Shown here one piece after another: positions 1 to 9,340 of a DNA stretch of 64,000 nucleotides; within the stretch, counting starts at the first letter, position 1; each line of letters starts with the position of its first letter. A program made the position numbers and the translations under genes. The notes below the pieces were generated by a model, which was given only the letters and a program-made list of their open reading frames with translations, was not told the DNA's origin and did not search any database. This DNA is from JAHEFT01 sp963700705 (GTDB lineage Bacteria > Pseudomonadota > Gammaproteobacteria > Xanthomonadales > SZUA-36): positions 1 through 64,000 of the forward strand of contig CAVOYQ010000012.1 of the NCBI GenBank assembly GCA_963700705.1, in the 5' to 3' direction.

Positions 1-378
1 CGATAGCGTCCCAACTTTCGCTGAAACTCTGGGTTGACAGATTTCCGCTATTCACCACATAGCGGAATCTGGCCGCTCAGATCGCTAAGGGGCGCTTCCG
101 ACCCAAACCAGAAGTTTCGGAAACAGCAAATAATGTTGGGCTGTACTTAAAATATGGAGCTGCCAATACACGTAATTCATTCGATAAGATGAATTTTTAG
201 TTGAATTACATCAATGACTTATGTCATTTATCACTGCTTATTTTTATGCTACAGATTGATGGCTATCTGATAGCCAGACTATTCATACAAGTCCACAGAA
301 AAAGCCAATATCTTCCTAACTGATAGTGACAGCGAGCATAGGTGCGCTGCCGGCGAAGTTTGCTGTTGGGAGATGGAA
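1..378. other. Intergenic region upstream of the beta-propeller gene
   Basis: No gene is supported here. The stretch holds a repeat copy (about 40-120) and then AT-rich sequence that probably contains the promoter of the following gene. No confident -35/-10 pair was identified. Confidence 0.5.
40..120 (+). repeat. Dispersed intergenic repeat, TTCCGCTAT dyad type
   Basis: A perfect 9-bp dyad, TTCCGCTAT (43-51) with ATAGCGGAA (59-67), is followed by CTCAGATCGCTAAG and then the box CGCTTCCGACCC. The same arrangement recurs at 15574-15700 and, with other stems, at several intergenic sites up to 16 kb. All copies are in plus orientation. Function unknown. Confidence 0.8.
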
Positions 379-2019
379 ATGTTCAGGAAACTGACTGCTT
401 TACTTGGTTTCATTCTTTTATTGTCTGCCCCTTCCATTTATGGGAAGGATGCTAACGTACTTGTTCGGGGCGCACCGTTAGCGGGCGCCGCCAACGGGAT
501 CTTTTTCGACCAGAACGATGAGCTTTGGGTTGCCAGTGTTTGGGGGCAGGCGATCCGTAAAATCCATCCTGAGACCGGCGAGATTCTTGAGCAATTGGGG
601 CCTCCAGAATTTGTTCTCTTCCCGGACGATCTGACCCTCGACGCTTTCGGGACGCTTTACTGGACTGATCCATTGCTCGGAGCTGTGTTCGGCAGGCTGC
701 CGGAAGGTCCCACCTTTCCGGTGGGCCTCGGATTCCCGTCGGCAAACTCGATCACCATCAGCGATGACGGGCGATTGTTTTTTGGCCAGTGTTTTGAAGC
801 TGGACTCGGCGGGAACGGAATCTATGAGGCTGACCCGCTTGGAAGCATGCTAACCAGTGAAATTCGCAGTGGCGATCCGGGCTGTGCTTCGAACGGCATG
901 GACTGGTGGGATGGCGACCTCTATTCGCCCCGATGGTTTGAGGGCAGGGTTGTAAAAGTTGACATTTCCACCGGTGACCTCACTGATGTAACGACCGGTT
1001 GGGGTGCCCCGACAGCCGTCAAGTTTAATTCATCGGGCCAACTGCATGCTGTTAATCAGGGCAACGGTGAGGTGGTGGTAATCGACCGCTCAACCGGAAA
1101 CCGTGAAGTGCTGGCGGTTTTTCCTTATGGGTGGTCTGACAATCTGGCCTTCGATTCCAATGACCGTCTGTTCGTCTCGAGCGCAACCGACGGAACCGTG
1201 GCTGAGATTCTGTCGGACGGAAGCATCCGCATTGTCAGTCCTGGCGGCATGACCGTTCCGATGGGCATTGCGCTCATTGGCGACACCGTTTATGTGGGTG
1301 AACCGCAGTCCTTCAGGGGTTTTGACACTCGTACCGGAGAGGCTGTCAGTGTCACCCGCTCAGCTTTCGGTCTTGGACCCGCGCTATTCACCACCGGTAT
1401 TTCTTCGGTCGGAGATCACCTGATCCTGCTGTCATTCATTACGGGCCAGGTCTTATTCTGGGACCCTTTAAATGACTCTGCCATTGCGCAGACATTTTTC
1501 GCGGCGCCGGTAGATGCCGAGCCCTTCGGCAATGATCTGCTGATATCCGACGCGGGCACCGGCAGTGTTGTCCGGGTGAATTTGTCCGACCTTGATGACC
1601 GGGAAACCATTGCATCCGGCTTCTTCGTTCCCAGTGGGCTAGCTGTGGATTCTGAAAATGCTTATGTGAGCGACACGATACTGGGTGCAGTTTTCCAAAT
1701 CATTCGTGATGGCGAAGTGCTTGCCGTACCCGACATGGTCGCCAGCGGACTGGCAAGTCCCGAGGGGATCGCGCTTCGCTCGGGCGGCAATAACCTTCTG
1801 GTGGTGGAGGGGGCAACCTCGAGTCTTAAGGAGATCAATCTCCGATCCGGCAAGGTGAAATCGATCGCAACGGAGCTTGGATTTCAACCAGCGGTCATTC
1901 CGGGTTTACCCGCTCACTGGTTTAATGACGTGGATATCGATTCTGAGGGCGCCATGTACGTCAACAGCGATGGCGCAAATATTATCTTCAAACTCAAATC
2001 TCACGATAACGCGAAGTGA
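379..2019 (+). CDS. Secreted NHL/SMP-30-like beta-propeller protein
   Basis: A 546-residue protein with an N-terminal signal peptide (about residues 1-22) and no other membrane segment, so it is probably periplasmic or secreted. The body is a series of blade-like repeats of the type GIxxDxxxxLWVxxxxG, for example near VKFNSSGQLHAVNQ, LAFDSNDRLFVSSA, GIALIGDTVYVGEP and GLAVDSENAYVSDT. These are typical of NHL or SMP-30/gluconolactonase propellers. No catalytic residues could be assigned, so it could be a lactonase-like enzyme or only a binding scaffold. The ATG at 379 is preferred over 373 because GGGAG (368-372) is 6 bases upstream of it, whereas it abuts 373. It stands alone and is followed by a repeat. 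Confidence 0.75.
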   Translation: MFRKLTALLGFILLLSAPSIYGKDANVLVRGAPLAGAANGIFFDQNDELWVASVWGQAIRKIHPETGEILEQLGPPEFVLFPDDLTLDAFGTLYWTDPLLGAVFGRLPEGPTFPVGLGFPSANSITISDDGRLFFGQCFEAGLGGNGIYEADPLGSMLTSEIRSGDPGCASNGMDWWDGDLYSPRWFEGRVVKVDISTGDLTDVTTGWGAPTAVKFNSSGQLHAVNQGNGEVVVIDRSTGNREVLAVFPYGWSDNLAFDSNDRLFVSSATDGTVAEILSDGSIRIVSPGGMTVPMGIALIGDTVYVGEPQSFRGFDTRTGEAVSVTRSAFGLGPALFTTGISSVGDHLILLSFITGQVLFWDPLNDSAIAQTFFAAPVDAEPFGNDLLISDAGTGSVVRVNLSDLDDRETIASGFFVPSGLAVDSENAYVSDTILGAVFQIIRDGEVLAVPDMVASGLASPEGIALRSGGNNLLVVEGATSSLKEINLRSGKVKSIATELGFQPAVIPGLPAHWFNDVDIDSEGAMYVNSDGANIIFKLKSHDNAK

Positions 2020-2168
2020 AAAGAGGTGGGGAAGGTCTGTGTCTGCCCGATTCGTCAGGCCAGTGCAAGGCGCAACCAATCCTCTGTCTGATGCGAAGCG
2101 GTCCCGCCAGTTAGCTGGTGGGACCTTACTTTGGTTCAATTCCTCGTTGACTGAGGCCCGGCGGAGTG

Positions 2169-2300
2169 TTCCGCTCCTGGCCGAACTGAGAACTAAACTC
2201 CCTCGGCATTCACGTCCAAGGGAGTTCTGCTTTGTGCCGGACAGCGGAAGTAGTTACTGAGGAAGCAGCCAGGGCCGCTTCCGACCCAGAACGGATGTTC
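2169..2300 (+). repeat. Dispersed intergenic repeat, AACTCCCT dyad type, copy 1
   Basis: Begins CTCCTGGCCGAACTGAGAAC, contains the perfect dyad AACTCCCT (2196-2203) / AGGGAGTT (2219-2226), and ends with GGGCCGCTTCCGACCC. It is almost identical to copies at 6764-6890 and 9341-9470. It occupies most of the gap 2020-2351, where no gene is seen. Confidence 0.85.
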
Positions 2301-2351
2301 GAGTGGTGAAGACTAGATCCTTAGCTTGTGGCCAGGTTGCTTTGACGCGAC

Positions 2352-3847
2352 CTAGACCTGCAGCCCTGCCTTCCGCAGTCCCTCGATCCGCTGCTCGAAT
2401 GTTTCCGGGTTCTTGTAAGGCAGAATCTTGCGCCGCCGCTCCAGCGAGAACCCTGGCTCGATTTTCAGAACCTCGCTCCATGCCGCGCCCGCGTCTTCTG
2501 TCCGGCCGAGATGACCGTAGCAGGATGCCAGAAGCGCGTATGACGTCTGCGATCGTGGGTTGCGCGCGAGTCGCTGCCGCAACGTCGCGACAGAATCCTC
2601 ATAGCGACCCAACGAGGACTCTGCCTCGGCCCTGAAATATAGTGCTACGTCGGGGTACAGCGGATCGAGTTCAAAATATCGGTCGAGCGCCCTGAGAGAT
2701 TCCTCCGCATCGCCCAGGTAGAGCAACAGGTTGGCCAACTGCAGCCAGCCCATGGCGCAGTTTGGTGCCACCTGAAGGCAGCGCTGGGCGAACTCTAGCG
2801 AGTCGTCGAGTCTCCGGCTCCACTGCAGTGCCATCGACATGAGCAATAGAACTTCCGGGTTATCAGGCTCGAACTCGTAGGCGCGGCGCGCGGTCGCCAC
2901 GCCAATCTCCAGCGACTGTTCGGGATGCTCGACCCATCCCATGATGTAGTCGTCGATGTACGTGAATGCGACCCATGCATGGGCCGAGGCAAAGGCCGGG
3001 CTTAATTCAATTGCTTGAGCCAGGAGCTGCCGCGCCATCGAGTTGCATTCCGGTCGTAGTCTTGTACGCCTGCTCACGTCCGCGCAGGAAAAGATTGTGC
3101 GCCTCAATGCTCACATCGGACCGGCGGGCGAGTTGCTGTTGTTTTTCCGAGCTCAGGCGGATACGCAGTGCGCGAATTATTTCGAATGTGAGTTCGTCCT
3201 GCACCAAAAAAATATCGGTAAGGTCGCGATCGTAGCGCTCGGCCCAAACCTGCATGCCGTCCTCGGCGTCGCTCAACTGGCTCGTGACGCGCACGCGTTC
3301 CCCGACCTTGCGCACACTACCCTCCAGCACGTAGCGAGCTCCGAGCTCGCGGCCGACGCGTTTCAGATCCACTGGCTTGCCTTTGTAGGTGAAGCTCGAA
3401 TTGCGCGCGATGACGCGCAACTCGGTGAGCTTCGAGAGGTCCGTGATGATGTCCTCGGCGATGCCGTCGGAAAAATACTCCTGACCCGGATCCGCGCTGA
3501 GGTTGTCGAATGCCAGCACGGCGATTACCGGCGGTCCGGTTGTTAGAAACTGGCAGAACGTCGACCGGTGGTGGGTTCTCAGCAGGCGGGGCTGCTTTTT
3601 CGACCTTGAAGCCGACGAGGCGGACGCCCTCGGGTGTTATATCAAAGCCCCAAGCCATTAAACACGCGACCGGGAAGCCGAGCAGAAATACCGTGGTGAT
3701 GACTTTGAGAACCCAGGCAGGCGCGCCGAAGTTCTGAAATATGACACTCAGAACCTCTAGCAACACCCATGCGATCGCAGCATAAACCGCGGCGGTCTTG
3801 TATACGCCTCGACGCCTGAGCTCGGTCACGAACCCCCTGAGGCCCAT
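2352..3847 (-). pseudogene. TolB-N/TPR membrane protein (COG5616-like), frameshifted
   Basis: Three reading frames together encode one protein resembling the intact gene at 18443-20518. The N-terminal part (3847 to about 3540) starts MGLRGFVTELRRRGVYKTA and has two membrane segments ending in GFPVACLMAWGFDITPEGVR. The middle part (about 3530 to 3050) carries the TolB-N-like domain starting VIAVLAFDNLSADPGQEYF. The last part (about 3050 to 2352) has TPR-like helices. The two frame changes lie near 3540 and 3045. Homologues are commonly labelled adenylate cyclase or TolB-like protein, but no cyclase domain is present. Either two indel errors or a real pseudogene; the domains themselves look well preserved. 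Confidence 0.7.
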
Positions 3848-4155
3848 AATCCCTCCTCGACGGCTTCATCATACGCGGCCTACCACGCTGTGAAAAGAAG
3901 AGACACATTTGCTAATTCAATCAGATATGGCTGACCAGGTTTGGTGCTATGAGTGAAGCCGCTGGATTTCATCGTTCGCCTGGTGGCTTCAATCGCCGTC
4001 TCAACTTGGTGCCACGGCATGTTGTTGACCAGTTGGACAGTCACAAGACGATCGCAGTCAAGAGCCGGCCGCGGCGCCTCAGTCGGGATTCGACCACCGA
4101 TCAGGAATGATGCCATCGCCGTGACGGAACACCACTCATTTTGTCACTCCGAGAT

Positions 4156-4285
4156 CCGCTCCTGGCCGGACTGCGAACTAATCGCCCATGAAATTGGATA
4201 CCGAATAGGTTCCGCTGATCGCTTGATAGCGGAACCACTCTTGTGACGGCCAAGAATCTCCGCTTCCGACCCAACTCGGAACATC
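4156..4285 (+). repeat. Dispersed intergenic repeat, GGTTCCGCT dyad type
   Basis: Starts CCGCTCCTGGCCGGACTGCG, has the perfect dyad GGTTCCGCT (4208-4216) / AGCGGAACC (4228-4236), and ends CCGCTTCCGACCCAACTCGG. Same left and right boxes as the other plus-oriented copies but a different middle. Confidence 0.75.
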
Positions 4286-4612
4286 CTGAAAGTAAAAACA
4301 AGCCCCGTCTATTAGCTCGTTTAGCCCAAAGGCGGGTTCGCCTGCGCGACGGGAATTGAGTCATCGCGGATTTTTGGAACCGAGTGCAGCTGCCTTGCGC
4401 GCTAAGATTCCGGTGGTACAGGGGGCGCATCGGTCGCATCTGGGGCCAGAACTAGGCAGCTGAAACTTGTCTGATTGCCCGAAAAGGTGCTTAATAATTC
4501 CTATGCACATTGTGAGGTAGATCAGGACCTTGCCATGCCTCGTAGTCTGCATCGAAGACCCACCACGAATGGCGAAGATTCTAGCGCACGTCCAGCGGCG
4601 TCATACCTCGAC

Positions 4613-4633
4613 GGGCCGCGCAGCGCGCGGCCC
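4613..4633. other. Perfect GC-rich hairpin
   Basis: GGGCCGCGC (4613-4621) pairs with GCGCGGCCC (4625-4633) around a 3-base loop. No T run follows in either direction, so it is not a canonical terminator. It lies about 210 bp beyond the 3' end of the amidase gene. Confidence 0.5.
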
Positions 4634-4846
4634 ACCGACCGATTCACACCGGAACTTAATGCTGAACTGATCGCATGGGCAACCGGCCCAGAGGGGCATT
4701 CGGCTGCGATCGGAAAATCGTGCCATCCGCTCGAACACCGGCGTCCAACCTGCTGTGACCTTCGCCCTCGATGCAGCGCCAGCCAAAAGCGCTTAAGTCC
4801 AGTTCTGGGTGACCACGAGAAATCGGAGTGACGTCACCCTCGACGG

Positions 4847-6580
4847 CTACCGCAGCGGTGGCATCCTCCATGTGCCGCGTCCGTCGGGGACGGCCGCCTT
4901 CTGCGTCGCAGGCGAAGAGGACTGGCTCGCGACCGACGCGTCGTCGCCAATCGTCGGGATGAAATCCGGCGGAACACGCATCTGTGTCGCCTGCTCGAAG
5001 GCATAAGCGAAGCCGATCAGCGTCGGCTCGTCCCAGCGGCCGCCGATGAACGTGATGCCGAGCGGGAGCGGTCCCACGTAGCCCGCAGGCACCGTCATGG
5101 CTGCATAGCCGGCAATCGCTGACGGCGCCGACGACCCGACGAACGTCGAGAAATCGCCCCCGAGGTCACCATTGACCGGGTCGGTGACCCAGGCCGGGCC
5201 GTTCGTCGGAGCAATGATCGCGTCGAGATCGTTCGCGGCCAGCGTGTCGTCGACAGCCGCCTGGGCGACCGGCGTCGCGGCCGCGCGAGCCGCGGCGCAT
5301 GCCGGATCGCTGCGGCCGCCGGTTGACTCGGCGATTTCGAAGATCAGGGAATTCCAGTCGGACTCCGGCGCTCCGGACTCGAGATCCGGGTTGTCGTTAT
5401 TGAAGTCGATCAGATCCTGCAGCGTCTTCGGGTAGCCGGCTTCGGTGTAGGCGTCGAGATACGAGGCTATGTCGGTCTTGAACTCGCAGAGCAGCGCCTC
5501 GAACTCCGGGTCATAGGCCGGCTCGATCGGGATCCTGATGTTGTCAATTACTGTCGCGCCAGCCGCTTCGAGCGCCGCGATCGTGTCGTTGATCATCGCG
5601 TCGACTTCGGGGCTGACGTTCGGGTCATAGGTTCCTTCGCGCCAGACGCCAATTCGAGCGCCTTCGAGCGCGTCGGTGCGGAGAAACTGCGTATAGCCGC
5701 TGGGGACATTGCCGACCTGCCCGCTCGTTGCCGGATCGTTGGCGTCCACGCCAGCCATCGCGCCGAGGAGCACCGCGGCGTCGGTCACGTTGCGGGCCAT
5801 CGGCCCGGCGGTGTCCTGGTCGGCCGAGAGCGGGACGATGCCCGCCCGGCTCAGGAGCCCAAGCGTCGGCTTGATGCCGGCGTTCGCGTTGGCGCCCGCG
5901 GGGCACAGAATCGAACCATCGGTCTCGGTGCCGACGGCGGCAACTGCGAGGTTGGCGGACACGATGACGCCGGCTCCGGAGCTCGAGCCGCAGGGATTGC
6001 GATCGAGGACGTAGGCCATGTTCGTCTGGCCACCGATCCCGCTCCAGCCGCTCGACGCCGGTCCGGATCGGAAGTTCGCCCATTCGGACAGGTTGGCCTT
6101 GCCGATGATCAGGGCACCCGCGGCCTCGAGCTGCTGGACGATGAACGCGTCGCCCGGCGTGCTGCCGGCGAGCGCCCACGAGCCGGCGGTTGTCGGCATG
6201 CCGGTCGTGCCGATGTTGTCCTTGACGATGATCGGGATGCCGAGGAGCGACCGGCGATCGCCGCGGCGGCGTGCCGCGTCAGCCGCGCGAGCGTCGGCGA
6301 GCGCCGTTGGGCTGACGGTTATGACGGCGTTAAGGGTCGGGTTGAGCTTTTGGATGCGTCGCAGGTAGAACTGGGTCAGCAGCACGGAATTCAGTCGGTT
6401 CGCGTCCATCAACTCCTGGAGCTCTGGAATCGTGGTCGCGTCGATGTCAATGCCCGCGGCGCGTGTGTCTGTCGGGTTGCCTTGGGGGCCGGCGGGCGGC
6501 GCGGCGCCGGAAATTCCAGGCAGGGGAGCCAACAGAGCCGTGAGGGCGAGAGATACTAAAATTTTTGGTGCTTTTTTCAT
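4847..6580 (-). CDS. Exported amidase-signature family hydrolase
   Basis: 577 residues with a signal peptide (MKKAPKILVSLALTALLAPL, cleavage near GISGAA), so it should act in the periplasm or outside. The amidase-signature Ser-cisSer-Lys triad is visible: Lys120 in IIVKDNIG, cis-Ser199 in CGSSSGAG and nucleophile Ser223 in TETDGSI. The enzyme should hydrolyse amide bonds, but the substrate cannot be told from sequence. GatA is unlikely because of the signal peptide and the absence of gatB/gatC. The ATG at 6580 was chosen over an upstream in-frame ATG because the signal peptide begins there. By eye the gene is more GC-rich than the units that follow (6.9-11 kb). Confidence 0.85.
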   Translation of the reverse strand: MKKAPKILVSLALTALLAPLPGISGAAPPAGPQGNPTDTRAAGIDIDATTIPELQELMDANRLNSVLLTQFYLRRIQKLNPTLNAVITVSPTALADARAADAARRRGDRRSLLGIPIIVKDNIGTTGMPTTAGSWALAGSTPGDAFIVQQLEAAGALIIGKANLSEWANFRSGPASSGWSGIGGQTNMAYVLDRNPCGSSSGAGVIVSANLAVAAVGTETDGSILCPAGANANAGIKPTLGLLSRAGIVPLSADQDTAGPMARNVTDAAVLLGAMAGVDANDPATSGQVGNVPSGYTQFLRTDALEGARIGVWREGTYDPNVSPEVDAMINDTIAALEAAGATVIDNIRIPIEPAYDPEFEALLCEFKTDIASYLDAYTEAGYPKTLQDLIDFNNDNPDLESGAPESDWNSLIFEIAESTGGRSDPACAAARAAATPVAQAAVDDTLAANDLDAIIAPTNGPAWVTDPVNGDLGGDFSTFVGSSAPSAIAGYAAMTVPAGYVGPLPLGITFIGGRWDEPTLIGFAYAFEQATQMRVPPDFIPTIGDDASVASQSSSPATQKAAVPDGRGTWRMPPLR

Positions 6581-6763
6581 TGTAAGGATCCGTTTCGTTG
6601 TTTGATTTTTAAAACCGATCCTTAGTTTGGGGATCGGTAGCTTTCCATCACCATCATCTGATGAGGTTGGTTGTTCAAGCATAGTTCAACATTGGGTTTT
6701 ATGCTTGACAGACTGGTTAAATGAACAATCCAGGGTAAAGTGCGCACAACCAAAGCACTGCTA

Positions 6764-6890
6764 TTGGCCGAACTGAGAACTAAACTCCCTCGGCATTCAC
6801 GTCCAAGGGAGTTCTGCTTTGTGCCGGACAGCGGAAGTAGTTACTCGAGGAAGTGGCCAGGGCCGCTTCCGACCCATAGCAGACGTTTAT
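6764..6890 (+). repeat. Dispersed intergenic repeat, AACTCCCT dyad type, copy 2
   Basis: Near-identical to 2169-2300 and 9341-9470: TGGCCGAACTGAGAAC, then the AACTCCCT/AGGGAGTT dyad, then GTGCCGGACAGCGGAAGTAG and GGGCCGCTTCCGACCC. It fills much of the gap 6581-6984, which has no gene. Confidence 0.85.
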
Positions 6891-6984
6891 TGGCTGATGG
6901 GATAATCTGGAGTTCACGACCATGTCGTAACCACCATTTGCCCGTTTAGAGGGATACGCCCTGGTTCAGTTTGAGGAGAAAATT

Positions 6985-7470
6985 GTGAGATCAGATCGCC
7001 TGGCACGATGGTTGTCGATAGGAGCCAACTTCGGAGTTGTAATTGGATTGCTCCTGCTAATTGTGGAGTTGACGCAGAACCGTGAGATGATGAGAGCGCA
7101 GATTCGGCACGAGTTGGCGATGGGAATTGTGGATCTTCTCCAGGTGCCCGCAAATAATGACCAATTAGCCGACGTGATGCTGCGCGGAATTACTGGCGGG
7201 GAATTGAAGCCAACGGAAATGTTTCAGTTTGAACTCCGAACCAACGCGCTGTTTCGATACTGGGAGGACGTTCATTATCAGTATCGAATCGGACTCTATG
7301 ACGATACTGAGTTCGCCAAACAACGTGCCGCCTGGAAAGCCTCTATGGATAGGTCGCGACTGACGATCGATTACTGGTGTGGAGTACGGGTGCTCTATTC
7401 GCCAGCATTTTCCTCTGAAATGGACAGTTTGCTGTCAGATGGTGCATGTGACGACAGCGACGAAGAGTAA
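6985..7470 (+). CDS. Small single-pass membrane protein, unknown function
   Basis: 161 residues. One N-terminal membrane segment (about residues 10-30, WLSIGANFGVVIGLLLLIVE) is followed by a soluble, partly helical domain rich in aromatic residues. The plan (LxxGANFGVVxGLxxLxxEL, then a domain of about 130 residues) matches a widespread family of uncharacterised small proteins also represented by the next gene. Start codon is GTG, fixed by the strong Shine-Dalgarno GAGGAGAA at 6973-6980. It is followed by a repeat unit (7487-7607), so gene plus repeat form a cassette-like module. Function unknown. Confidence 0.7.
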   Translation: MRSDRLARWLSIGANFGVVIGLLLLIVELTQNREMMRAQIRHELAMGIVDLLQVPANNDQLADVMLRGITGGELKPTEMFQFELRTNALFRYWEDVHYQYRIGLYDDTEFAKQRAAWKASMDRSRLTIDYWCGVRVLYSPAFSSEMDSLLSDGACDDSDEE

Positions 7471-7486
7471 AAATTATTTATGTCCG

Positions 7487-7607
7487 TAAATGGCCGTCTG
7501 GCGACCCCCACCCGGGTGACTATACGAAGTTCCGCTTTGCGATTCATTGCTGCCGGTCATGTTGGTAGGGCTATAATCGCGGCAGATGGCCCAAAGCGGA
7601 CGTAGCA
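7487..7607 (+). repeat. Intergenic repeat, GGCGACCCCC type, copy A
   Basis: Shares with 8203-8312 the order CTGGCGACCCCC, AAGTTCCGCTTTGCGA, GCCGGTCATGTTGGT, GGGCTATA and a final AAGCGG box. Each copy directly follows a gene for a small membrane-anchored protein. Confidence 0.8.
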
Positions 7608-7652
7608 TTTTTCTGGACTGGTAACCCAGCACTCATGTTGGAGGGAATACTT

Positions 7653-8171
7653 TTGAAGCCTATAGATTGGCGAACATCTGCAGAGCTGGTGGGGTTGGCG
7701 GCAATTGTTGTTTCTTTGATTTTTGTAGGTCTTGAATTGCGACAGTCCCAGAAAATTGCTCTTGCGGCTCAGTACCAAGCAAGAACCGAAATGGGACGAG
7801 AGTACTTTTACCAGAGCTTGGCAAGCGACTATCGGGTAAACGACCTCGCTGAGGATATTGAGTCTTGGGAGTGGCCTGCAGGGTTTTTGTCGGCCGATGA
7901 AACACAATGGCTGGTGGAACACACTTCTTCAGTTTCGGCGGAAGCAGCATACTGGGCGGTCATCAATTTGTATGGATTCGATAACTATTACTTTCAATAT
8001 CAGTCAGGATTTCTGTCAGAGGAGGGTTGGCTCGCCCTGCAGTCTCGACTACGCGCGCTCCTGCGGGACGACCCCTTCGCAAGGTATTTGATTGTTGTTA
8101 CTGGGCAGAATTTTCGAGAAAGTTTCGTAACAATGTCCAAGTCAATCATTACTGACATGGACAGTAAATAA
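7653..8171 (+). CDS. Small single-pass membrane protein, unknown function
   Basis: About 172 residues, with one N-terminal membrane segment (SAELVGLAAIVVSLIFVGLE) followed by LRQSQ and a soluble domain with many aromatic residues. The layout is like the preceding gene and like many uncharacterised marine proteobacterial proteins. An ATG at 7635 is in frame, but GGAGGG (7640-7645) lies inside that extension and sits 7 bases before TTG 7653, so TTG is the more likely start. No catalytic motif was recognised. Followed by repeat unit 8203-8312. Confidence 0.65.
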   Translation: MKPIDWRTSAELVGLAAIVVSLIFVGLELRQSQKIALAAQYQARTEMGREYFYQSLASDYRVNDLAEDIESWEWPAGFLSADETQWLVEHTSSVSAEAAYWAVINLYGFDNYYFQYQSGFLSEEGWLALQSRLRALLRDDPFARYLIVVTGQNFRESFVTMSKSIITDMDSK

Positions 8172-8202
8172 ACGCACTGAGCTTACATTGCAGTGACCGC
8201 TG

Positions 8203-8312
8203 TGGGCCGCCTGGCGACCCCCCACCGAGTAAATTTATGAAGTTCCGCTTTGCGACTCATCGCCGCCGGTCATGTTGGTCGAGCTATAGCCGCTGCTGAT
8301 GGCCGGAAGCGG
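8203..8312 (+). repeat. Intergenic repeat, GGCGACCCCC type, copy B
   Basis: Second copy of the 7487-7607 element, with differences scattered through it but all boxes kept: CTGGCGACCCCC, GAAGTTCCGCTTTGCGA, GCCGGTCATGTTGGTC, GAGCTATA and GGAAGCGG. Confidence 0.8.
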
Positions 8313-8344
8313 GGATAGCCCCCGATAGAAAATAGGTGGATTTT

Positions 8345-8420
8345 AATTCCGCTATCTGTCTGATTACGGAAATTGCCTTGAGAGGGCTGCTGATGTCTGC
8401 TTCCGACCCGAAACGGAAGC
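8345..8420 (+). repeat. Intergenic repeat, ATTCCGCTATC dyad type
   Basis: ATTCCGCTATC faces GATTACGGAAAT as an imperfect dyad, followed by TGCTTCCGACCCGAAACGGA. It belongs to the same family as 40-120, 4156-4285 and 10157-10285 and lies right after copy B. Confidence 0.7.
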
Positions 8421-8448
8421 ACACGCCATTTGAGAGATGTTCAGTCGA

Positions 8449-9198
8449 TCAGTCAGTGAGGAAAGGTAGCTTTGCCGAACCCGGCATGGCGAATTGACTT
8501 GCAGCTTCGAAAACTGCTGCAACAAGTGCCATGTAGACGATCATTATGCCGAATGACTTGATCGTGGCCATGGACCAGCTGACTTGGTAGACATGTCGAA
8601 CGGACATGACAAATATAGTCAGCAGGTATGCGAACAAGACCAGCTGAAAGATCATTGTCAACACGAACTGGTCGGCGGCTCGCTCCAGGGGCAGCATCAA
8701 CATCAGGGTGATGAAGAGGGCGCTGTGAAGATGTAACGAATGAATCAGGTGATCGAAGTACAGTCGTTTTCGAAAAGCCACCTTGAGGAATAGTGCGAAC
8801 ACGGGCAGCAAGATGAACATCAGCCGCGGAACATAATCGGCAAACAGGCTCGCCTGGCCTGGCGCGTCAACCTCCAGCGTTTGGCCATCATCCAGCAAAA
8901 TACCCTGGCCCGCGACCCAGGCTGTTAGCACGAAGAACAGCAGGCTGATGATCAGGTATAGCCGAAACGGTGGGGAGTAGCGTCTACGCCGCCCCGCGAG
9001 ATATTCGCTGGTGAGTACGCCGGGGCGGCGAATCAGTGTCCACACGGTACGGGCCGCGCGTCCGTCGACATCCAAGGTTTCACGCAAGACTTCACCAAGA
9101 AGTTCAGGGAGTGGTCGATCGAGTGCGATGTCCCTCTGTCCACACCGTGGGCAGTAAAGGATCTCGAGCGGCGTGTCACAATTCTTGCAGGCTGCCAT
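8449..9198 (-). CDS. DUF3667-type membrane protein with N-terminal zinc ribbon
   Basis: About 249 residues from the preferred start at 9198. The N-terminus has paired cysteines in CKNC and CPRCGQ (zinc-ribbon pattern), then the conserved-looking TLDVDGRAARTVWTLIRRPG and YLAGRRRRYSPPFRLYLIIS, then about four to five membrane segments. This order is typical of DUF3667 proteins. The frame stays open upstream to 9378 with another pair of cysteines (CRSC), but the family usually begins just before the ribbon, so the ATG at 9198 is preferred although its Shine-Dalgarno is weak. Function unknown. Confidence 0.75.
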   Translation of the reverse strand: MAACKNCDTPLEILYCPRCGQRDIALDRPLPELLGEVLRETLDVDGRAARTVWTLIRRPGVLTSEYLAGRRRRYSPPFRLYLIISLLFFVLTAWVAGQGILLDDGQTLEVDAPGQASLFADYVPRLMFILLPVFALFLKVAFRKRLYFDHLIHSLHLHSALFITLMLMLPLERAADQFVLTMIFQLVLFAYLLTIFVMSVRHVYQVSWSMATIKSFGIMIVYMALVAAVFEAASQFAMPGSAKLPFLTD

Positions 9199-9340
9199 GG
9201 CAGGTAAGTTTAGCTGATCCGGTGGAACGATACTGCTCTCGCAGGATCGACAAAGGTCATTAGTTCCTGGGCCCCTTTCCACCCGGATGGCTAACCTTTT
9301 TCCAATAACTGATCTGGTGGGCCCATCTCGCCTCAAATTC

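Larger units (their letters stand above)
3848..4846. other. Gene-poor region, about 1 kb
   Basis: No convincing gene. A 78-codon minus-strand frame (3880-4116, starting MASFLIGGRIPTE) has protein-like composition but no recognised family and no clear Shine-Dalgarno, so it may be a gene fragment. The rest contains a repeat copy (4156-4285) and a GC-rich hairpin (4613-4633). Other open frames here look like chance. Confidence 0.45.

Noticed and set aside
4475..4831. A 118-codon open frame upstream of the amidase 3' end
   Set aside because: Composition is low-information and rich in Arg, Pro and Ser, no ribosome site and no family resemblance.
4847..6580. GatA subunit of the tRNA amidotransferase
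   Set aside because: The protein has an export signal and no gatB or gatC neighbours.
7487..8312. Integron attC sites after the two small genes
   Set aside because: The layout is cassette-like, but I see no GTTRRRY/RYYYAAC core pairs and no integrase gene in the window.
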